This document shows, piece after piece, positions 22,069 to 26,188 of a DNA stretch of 26,188 nt. Position numbers and translations under genes: made by a program. The DNA is taken from positions 1-26,188 of the forward strand of contig JAEZCY010000025.1 in the NCBI GenBank assembly GCA_023429845.1. The letters are read 5' to 3'. Under the pieces are notes generated by a model. That model was given only the letters and a program-made list of their open reading frames with translations, ran no database searches and was not told the DNA's origin. How positions within the stretch are numbered: the stretch's first letter is position 1; each line of letters opens with the position of its first letter. This DNA comes from Acidobacteriota bacterium (GTDB lineage: Bacteria > Acidobacteriota > Vicinamibacteria > Vicinamibacterales > Vicinamibacteraceae).

Positions 22069-23793
22069 CTAGATCGAGAGCGCCTTGCGCTGCTCGGCAA
22101 TGTACTCGCAGGTGCGCCACGCGAGCGCCATGATCGTCCAGGTGAGGTTCTTGTCGGCCTGCGACACGAACGGGCCGGCATCGGCGACGAACAGGTTCTT
22201 CACCTCGTGCGCCTGGCAGTACTGATTGAGCGCCGAGGTGTTCGGGTCGCTGCCCATGCGCACCACGCCGGCCTCGTGGATGATGCGGCCGCCCGCGGCG
22301 AGACCGTAGTCCTCGTCTGCTCCCGGGATGCGGCCGAGCACGGTGCCGCCCATGTCCTCGATCAGCGCCTTGAACGTCTCCATCATGTGCCTGGCCTGCA
22401 GGCGCTCGGCATCACCGAACTTCCAGTGGAAGCGCGGCACCGGGATGCCCCACTTGTCCACCACGTCCGGGTCGATGTCCATGTAGGTGTCGGCGTTGGG
22501 CACCATCTCGCCGCGCCCGGCAAAGCCGATCGTCGCGCCCCACAGCCGCCGATACTCGTCCTTCAGGCCCTTGCCGTAGCCGCCGCCCGTGCTGCCGGGG
22601 TGCCGCTCCATGCCGCTCATGAACCCGAAGCCCGGCATGCGCCGGCCGCCGCCGGGTTCGATGTGGTAGCCGCGCGGGAACGGCAGCTTGTCCTTGACGT
22701 TGTTCAGCCACCAGGGCATGTACAGGTGCATGCCGCCGGTGCCGTCCTCGTTGTGCATCGGCATGCCGACCATCTTCGGGATGAACCCCGAGAGGCTCGC
22801 CCCTGTGGAATCGGTCAGGTAGCGACCGACGACGCCGCTGCCGTTGGCGAGGCCATTCGGGAAGCGCGCCGACTTCGAGTTGAGCAGCAGGCGCGCCGAC
22901 TCGCAGGCGCTGGCAGCGAGCACGACGATGCGGCCGGACACCGTCCTCTCCTCGCCCGTCTTCGTGTCCACGTACGACACACCGGTGGCGCGGCCCTCGG
23001 CGTTGCTGAGCACCTCCCGTGCCATCGCATCGGCGACGATGGTGAGCTTGCCCGTCTTCATGGCCGGCGGAATCAGCACCGTCGGCGACTGGAAGTTGGA
23101 GTGCGTCGTGCAGCCGCGCCCGCACTGCGCGCAGTAATGGCAGGCGGCGCGGCCGTTCAGCGGACGCGTAAGGATCGACAGACGCGACGGGACGCAGGCG
23201 ATCTTCAGGCGATCCGCCGACTGCTTGAAGTACAGCTCGTAGGCACGCGGCAGCGGCGGCGGCTGGAACTTGCCGTCGGGCTCGTTGTGCAGGCCGGTTT
23301 CCGCGGCGTGGTTCGACCCGAAGATGCCGACGAACTCGTCGAGCTTGTCGTAATACGGCCGGATGTCGTCGTAGGTGATCGGCCAGTCGTCGCCGAGGCC
23401 GTCGAGGCTCTTGCGCCGGAAGTCATCCGGCCCCCACCGCAGCGAGATGCGCCCCCAGTGGTTGGTGCGGCCGCCCAGCATGCGGGCGCGGAACCAGTCG
23501 AACTGCGAACCCGGCGCCGAGGTGTACGGCTCGCCAGGCAGTTCCCATCCGCCCCAGGCCGCGTCGAACTCCCCGAACGGCCGCTCGGTCGGCGCCCCGC
23601 GCCGCGGCGACTCGTAGGGCCAGCCCAACATCTTGCCGTCTCGCGCCTGGTCCCACACGGGGCCGGCTTCGAGCATGCACACCTCGGCGCCAGCCTCGGT
23701 CAGCACCTTGGCGGCCACGCCGCCGCCAGCGCCCGAGCCGACGACGACCACGTCGTACACCTTCGGGGAACGGATGACTTGCATCTGCGACAT
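22069..23793 (-). CDS. GMC-family FAD-dependent dehydrogenase
   Basis: A 574-residue GMC oxidoreductase, the likely catalytic subunit of a periplasmic sugar or polyol dehydrogenase. The FAD-binding Rossmann motif is YDVVVVGSGAGGGVAAKVL with LEAG; RMLGGRTNHWGRISLRW is the second GMC motif; the C-terminal IHEAGVVRMGSDP and FVSQADKNLTWTIMALAWR hold the catalytic pair region and FAD contacts. A cysteine cluster, CHYCAQCGRGC (C218, C221, C224, C228), sits where related FAD glucose dehydrogenases hold an iron-sulfur cluster, though the spacing differs. There is no signal peptide of its own, which fits Tat co-export with the subunit 3 protein. ATG 23793 has GAGG close upstream. It is the first gene of the cluster. 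Confidence 0.93.
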   Translation of the reverse strand: MSQMQVIRSPKVYDVVVVGSGAGGGVAAKVLTEAGAEVCMLEAGPVWDQARDGKMLGWPYESPRRGAPTERPFGEFDAAWGGWELPGEPYTSAPGSQFDWFRARMLGGRTNHWGRISLRWGPDDFRRKSLDGLGDDWPITYDDIRPYYDKLDEFVGIFGSNHAAETGLHNEPDGKFQPPPLPRAYELYFKQSADRLKIACVPSRLSILTRPLNGRAACHYCAQCGRGCTTHSNFQSPTVLIPPAMKTGKLTIVADAMAREVLSNAEGRATGVSYVDTKTGEERTVSGRIVVLAASACESARLLLNSKSARFPNGLANGSGVVGRYLTDSTGASLSGFIPKMVGMPMHNEDGTGGMHLYMPWWLNNVKDKLPFPRGYHIEPGGGRRMPGFGFMSGMERHPGSTGGGYGKGLKDEYRRLWGATIGFAGRGEMVPNADTYMDIDPDVVDKWGIPVPRFHWKFGDAERLQARHMMETFKALIEDMGGTVLGRIPGADEDYGLAAGGRIIHEAGVVRMGSDPNTSALNQYCQAHEVKNLFVADAGPFVSQADKNLTWTIMALAWRTCEYIAEQRKALSI

Positions 23794-23852
23794 GACCTCG
23801 CTGTGAATCGATGACGGTAGAGCCTTCGCAGTGTACACCGTGAGTCAGGTAG

Positions 23853-23873
23853 GGACGGCTGTCCCAGCCGTCC
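23853..23873. repeat. Hairpin repeat, inverted member with altered stem
   Basis: GGACGGCTG and CAGCCGTCC close a TCC loop. Read on the other strand, the flanks and the GGA loop equal those of the four units that follow, while two stem positions are changed together with their pairing partners. Confidence 0.8.
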
Positions 23874-23891
23874 GTCTGCGCAGCGAGATAA

Positions 23892-24070
23892 GAGATGTAC
23901 GCAGACGGACCGCTCGGAGAGCGGTCCCTGCCTGACGTGAGATGTACGCAGACGGACCGCTCGGAGAGCGGTCCCTACCTGACGTGTGGGGGCGCAGACG
24001 GACCGCTCGGAGAGCGGTCCTCCCTGACGTGTGATGGCGCAGACGGACCGCTCGGAGAGCGGTCCCTCCC
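23892..24070. repeat. Four tandem hairpin repeats (REP-like array)
   Basis: Four units spaced 47, 46 and 45 bp, each with arm GGACCGCTC, loop GGA and the complementary arm: 23907-23927, 23954-23974, 24000-24020 and 24045-24065. Flanks GCAGAC on the left and CCTGACGT on the right are kept. The last unit ends five bases before the aguA stop codon at 24071, so it may act as its 3' end structure. No transposase of the REP-associated (RAYT) type is encoded in the window. Confidence 0.9.
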
Positions 24071-25120
24071 TTACGTGTGGCTGAGGGGCTGCTGCTGGGT
24101 GACGCAGTGGATCGAACCCATGCCCCACACGAGCGCCTCGCACTGGATAGGCACGATGCGGTGCGCCGGGAACAACTCCTGGAGGATGGCGGTGGCCACG
24201 GCGTCGTTGGCGTGGCGGTACATGGGCGCCAGCACCACGCGGTTGGCGATGTAGAAGTTCGCGTAACTGGCCGGCAGCCGGTCGCCGTCGGCCATGACAT
24301 ACCCCGGCATCGGCAGTTCGACGATGCGCCAGGGGGCGCCATCGGCTTGCCGGCTGGCGCGCAGCCGCGCGAGGTTGTCGATCAGCGGCCCGTGATTGGC
24401 ATCGGCAGGGTCGGGTTCGATGGCGGTGACGATCGTGTCGCGCCCGACGAACCGCGTGATGTCGTCGATGTGCCCGTCGGTGTCGTCGCCCTCGATGCCG
24501 TCACCCAGCCAGATCACCTGCTGCACACCGAGGTACTCGCGCAGGTAGCGCTCCAGTTCGTCACGGGACGTGCCGGGGTTCCGATTCGGGTTGAGCAGAC
24601 ACTGCTCGGTCGTGAGCACGCTTCCCGCGCCGTTGACGTCGATCGATCCGCCTTCGAGGACGATGCCCGGCTCGAACCGCTCGACATCCTTCAGCACGTC
24701 GAGGCGGGCCGGGATCGACGCGTCGCGCAGGAGCGCGTCGTACTTCCCGCCCCACGCGTTGAAACCCCAGTGGTTGAAGGCCAGTTGCCCGGCCGGTCCG
24801 AGCACGAAGTTCGGGCCGTAGTCGCGGATCCACGAATCCGCCGTCTCGATGGCGATCAGCTGCAGGTTGGCCGCATCGAGGGCGCGGCCCCTGCACCGGG
24901 CCTGCACCTCCTCGGCCACCCCGTCGTCGTCGACGAGCAGGCAGACGCGCTCGTGCGGCGTCAGGGCCTCGATGAATTGCAGGAAGATGTCCTGCACCTC
25001 GGGCACCCGATCAGGCCACGTCACCGGGTCCTTGGGCCATGTGAGCCAGGTGGCGGCGTGCGGGTGCCACTCGGCCGGCATGCGGTAGCCGAGTGCGGCG
25101 GGCGTGCGCGGCGACGTCAC
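24071..25120 (-). CDS. aguA: Agmatine deiminase
   Basis: A 349-residue agmatine deiminase (Porphyromonas-type peptidyl-arginine deiminase fold) that converts agmatine to N-carbamoylputrescine and ammonia in the cytoplasm. Active-site stretches are all present: AEWHPHAATWLTWP at the start, DSWIRDYGPNFV, FEPGIVLEGGSIDVNG, DGHIDDITRF with the catalytic histidine, and the C-terminal WGMGSIHCVTQQQP with the nucleophilic cysteine. Length is normal. The GTG start at 25120 overlaps the aguB stop by three bases (GTGA), which supports translational coupling and fixes the start. The stop codon is fused to the edge of the hairpin array. Confidence 0.95.
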   Translation of the reverse strand: MTSPRTPAALGYRMPAEWHPHAATWLTWPKDPVTWPDRVPEVQDIFLQFIEALTPHERVCLLVDDDGVAEEVQARCRGRALDAANLQLIAIETADSWIRDYGPNFVLGPAGQLAFNHWGFNAWGGKYDALLRDASIPARLDVLKDVERFEPGIVLEGGSIDVNGAGSVLTTEQCLLNPNRNPGTSRDELERYLREYLGVQQVIWLGDGIEGDDTDGHIDDITRFVGRDTIVTAIEPDPADANHGPLIDNLARLRASRQADGAPWRIVELPMPGYVMADGDRLPASYANFYIANRVVLAPMYRHANDAVATAILQELFPAHRIVPIQCEALVWGMGSIHCVTQQQPLSHT

Positions 25121-25992
25121 GACTCGATCAGGCGCTGCGTCAGCGGCGCGTAGGCGTCGATGCGGCGATCGCGCAGGAACGGCCAGTTCTGGCGCGTCTT
25201 CTCGATCAGCGAGAGATCGCACTCGACGATCAGGATCTCCTCTTCAGTCGCCGAGGCCTTCGCCAGGATCCGTCCGAACGGATCGGCGACGAACGACTGT
25301 CCCCAGAACTGCAGCTGTCCCTCGGCGCCAACGCGGTTGACCGCCACCACGAACACGCCGTTGGCGATGGCGTGGGCCCGCTGCGCCGTCTCCCATGCCT
25401 GGTGCTGGGCCAGGTTCATCTCTTCGGCCTCGCCGGGCAGCCAGGCGATCGCCGTCGGATAGAAGAGGAACTCGGCGCCCTGCAGCGCGGTGAGGCGCGC
25501 CGCTTCCGGGAACCACTGGTCCCAGCACACCAGCACGCCGGCGTTGCCGCGCGTCGTCTTGTGCACCTGGAAGCCGAGGTCGCCCGGTGTGAAGTAGAAC
25601 TTCTCGTAGAACAGCGGGTCGTCCGGGATGTGCATCTTCCGGTACAGGCCCATCGGCGAGCCGTCGGCCGCGAACACGGCGAGCGTGTTGTGATACACGC
25701 CCGCCGCCCGCCGCTCGAACAGGCTCGCCAAGAGCACGACCCCGAGTTCCTTCGCCAGCCGGCCCATCCGCTCGGAGGTCGGCCCCGGGATCGGCTCGGC
25801 GAGGTCGAAGAACCGGTGTTCCTCGGTTTGGCAGAAGTACCGGCTGCGGAACAGTTCCGGCAGGCAGACGACGTTCGCCCCCTGCCGGACGGCTTCGCGG
25901 ACCATCGCCTCCGCGTGGTCGACGTTTCGGGCCGGGTCGTCGCCGCAGCGGAACTGGGTCAGGCCGACGCGGAGTTCGGGGGAAGCGGGCAT
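25117..25992 (-). CDS. aguB: N-carbamoylputrescine amidase
   Basis: A 291-residue nitrilase-superfamily enzyme that hydrolyses N-carbamoylputrescine to putrescine, carbon dioxide and ammonia. The catalytic triad is visible: E46 (CLPELFRSRYFCQ), K119 (YRKMHIPDDP) and C156 (VLVCWDQWFPEAAR). YEKFYFTPGD and NRVGAEGQLQFWGQSFVADPFG are typical of this branch. It comes first in a two-gene unit with agmatine deiminase, giving the last two steps of arginine-derived putrescine synthesis; the arginine decarboxylase is not in the window. ATG 25992 is used; no strong Shine-Dalgarno site is seen. A GGACCG palindrome lies 34-46 bp upstream. Confidence 0.95.
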   Translation of the reverse strand: MPASPELRVGLTQFRCGDDPARNVDHAEAMVREAVRQGANVVCLPELFRSRYFCQTEEHRFFDLAEPIPGPTSERMGRLAKELGVVLLASLFERRAAGVYHNTLAVFAADGSPMGLYRKMHIPDDPLFYEKFYFTPGDLGFQVHKTTRGNAGVLVCWDQWFPEAARLTALQGAEFLFYPTAIAWLPGEAEEMNLAQHQAWETAQRAHAIANGVFVVAVNRVGAEGQLQFWGQSFVADPFGRILAKASATEEEILIVECDLSLIEKTRQNWPFLRDRRIDAYAPLTQRLIES

Positions 25993-26025
25993 CGGTCGTC
26001 GTTCCGATTCCGGGGGCGTGAGAAT

Positions 26026-26038
26026 GGACCGCCGGTCC
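26026..26038. promoter_or_regulatory. Palindrome upstream of aguB
   Basis: GGACCG and CGGTCC flank a single C, a 6-bp inverted repeat 34-46 bp before the aguB start. The position suits an operator over the aguBA promoter; the arm also resembles the GGACCGC arm of the hairpin array, so it could be a decayed repeat. Confidence 0.3.
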
Positions 26039-26188
26039 TCACCGCCTCCGCCGAGAACCGGGACGACCGCCGACGGATGCCGGAGTGGTCCGCGAACGGC
26101 CGGCCGAGGCCCCGTGCGACCCGTTCACGATCGTGACGTCGAACGGCGAGGTGGTGGGACGTCCGCCGCCCGGGGAACACGCTCGTGA
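26039..26188. other. End of window, no gene assigned
   Basis: One plus-strand frame stays open to the end and finishes with PFTIVTSNGEVVGRPPPGEHA, but I recognise no family and see no start signal. A perfect 12-bp palindrome, TCACGATCGTGA, lies at 26125-26136. A gene may begin or continue beyond the edge. Confidence 0.2.

Noticed and set aside
20246..23814. Plus-strand open frames of about 600 codons opposite the PQQ, subunit 3 and GMC genes
   Set aside because: Shadow frames; the minus-strand proteins match known families over their full length.
23892..24070. Regular repeats that resemble a CRISPR array
   Set aside because: Units are near-identical hairpins of 45-47 bp in tandem with no unique spacers and no cas genes nearby.
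1..26188. tRNA, rRNA, integrase or insertion-sequence transposase
   Set aside because: I looked for tRNA-like cloverleaf ends, rRNA segments and transposase motifs and found none I can support.

Overview
The window is a high-GC chromosomal segment with tightly packed genes, few Shine-Dalgarno sites and many short dispersed repeats between genes. The gene mix (ImuA-ImuB-DnaE2 mutasome, a GMC oxidoreductase paired with a gluconate-dehydrogenase subunit 3-like partner, PQQ sugar dehydrogenase with an N-terminal cytochrome c, decayed toxin-antitoxin loci) and the repeat style suggest an Acidobacteriota member of the Vicinamibacteria/Luteitalea type. That assignment is inference; no rRNA or other marker gene is present.

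Layout. 1-2400 (+): a Dus3-like tRNA-dihydrouridine synthase and a GHMP sugar kinase. 2408-3396 (+): a VapBC-type AbrB/PIN toxin-antitoxin pair followed by a stitched remnant of PIN-like toxins. 3448-12214: a DNA-repair block on the minus strand with imuA, imuB, recQ and dnaE2, interrupted by one plus-strand VOC gene. 12405-16465: sodC (+), a small lipoprotein (-), alkA (-), a decayed zeta-toxin locus (+) and a secreted endonuclease/exonuclease/phosphatase-fold lipoprotein (+). 16517-23793 (-): a sugar-oxidation cluster transcribed as GMC dehydrogenase, subunit 3, PQQ aldose dehydrogenase, YjhG/YagF dehydratase and a Tat-exported Gfo/Idh/MocA oxidoreductase. 24071-25992 (-): aguB-aguA, which turn agmatine into putrescine.

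How the genes fit together. ImuA, ImuB and DnaE2 form the usual damage-inducible translesion mutasome, here split by recQ and the VOC gene. The sugar cluster could oxidise aldoses in the periplasm, pass electrons to cytochrome c, and dehydrate the resulting aldonate in the cytoplasm to a 2-keto-3-deoxy acid; no aldolase or kinase for the next step is visible. AguA and AguB give two consecutive steps of the arginine/agmatine route to putrescine.

The most unusual feature is the repeat load. Several families occupy gene boundaries: GGGATTCGGG-type simple repeats, a 32-bp element, CTGCAG-rich tracts, AT-richer AAATT-type tracts, and two families of hairpins with 9-10 bp stems and 3-nt loops. Many of the same families also sit inside dnaE2, in two in-frame inserts that lengthen the protein by roughly 220 residues, one of which also carries a CxxC...CxxC zinc-ribbon-like segment. 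One hairpin family shows compensatory stem changes around a constant loop, which suggests selection on structure, as in REP-type elements.
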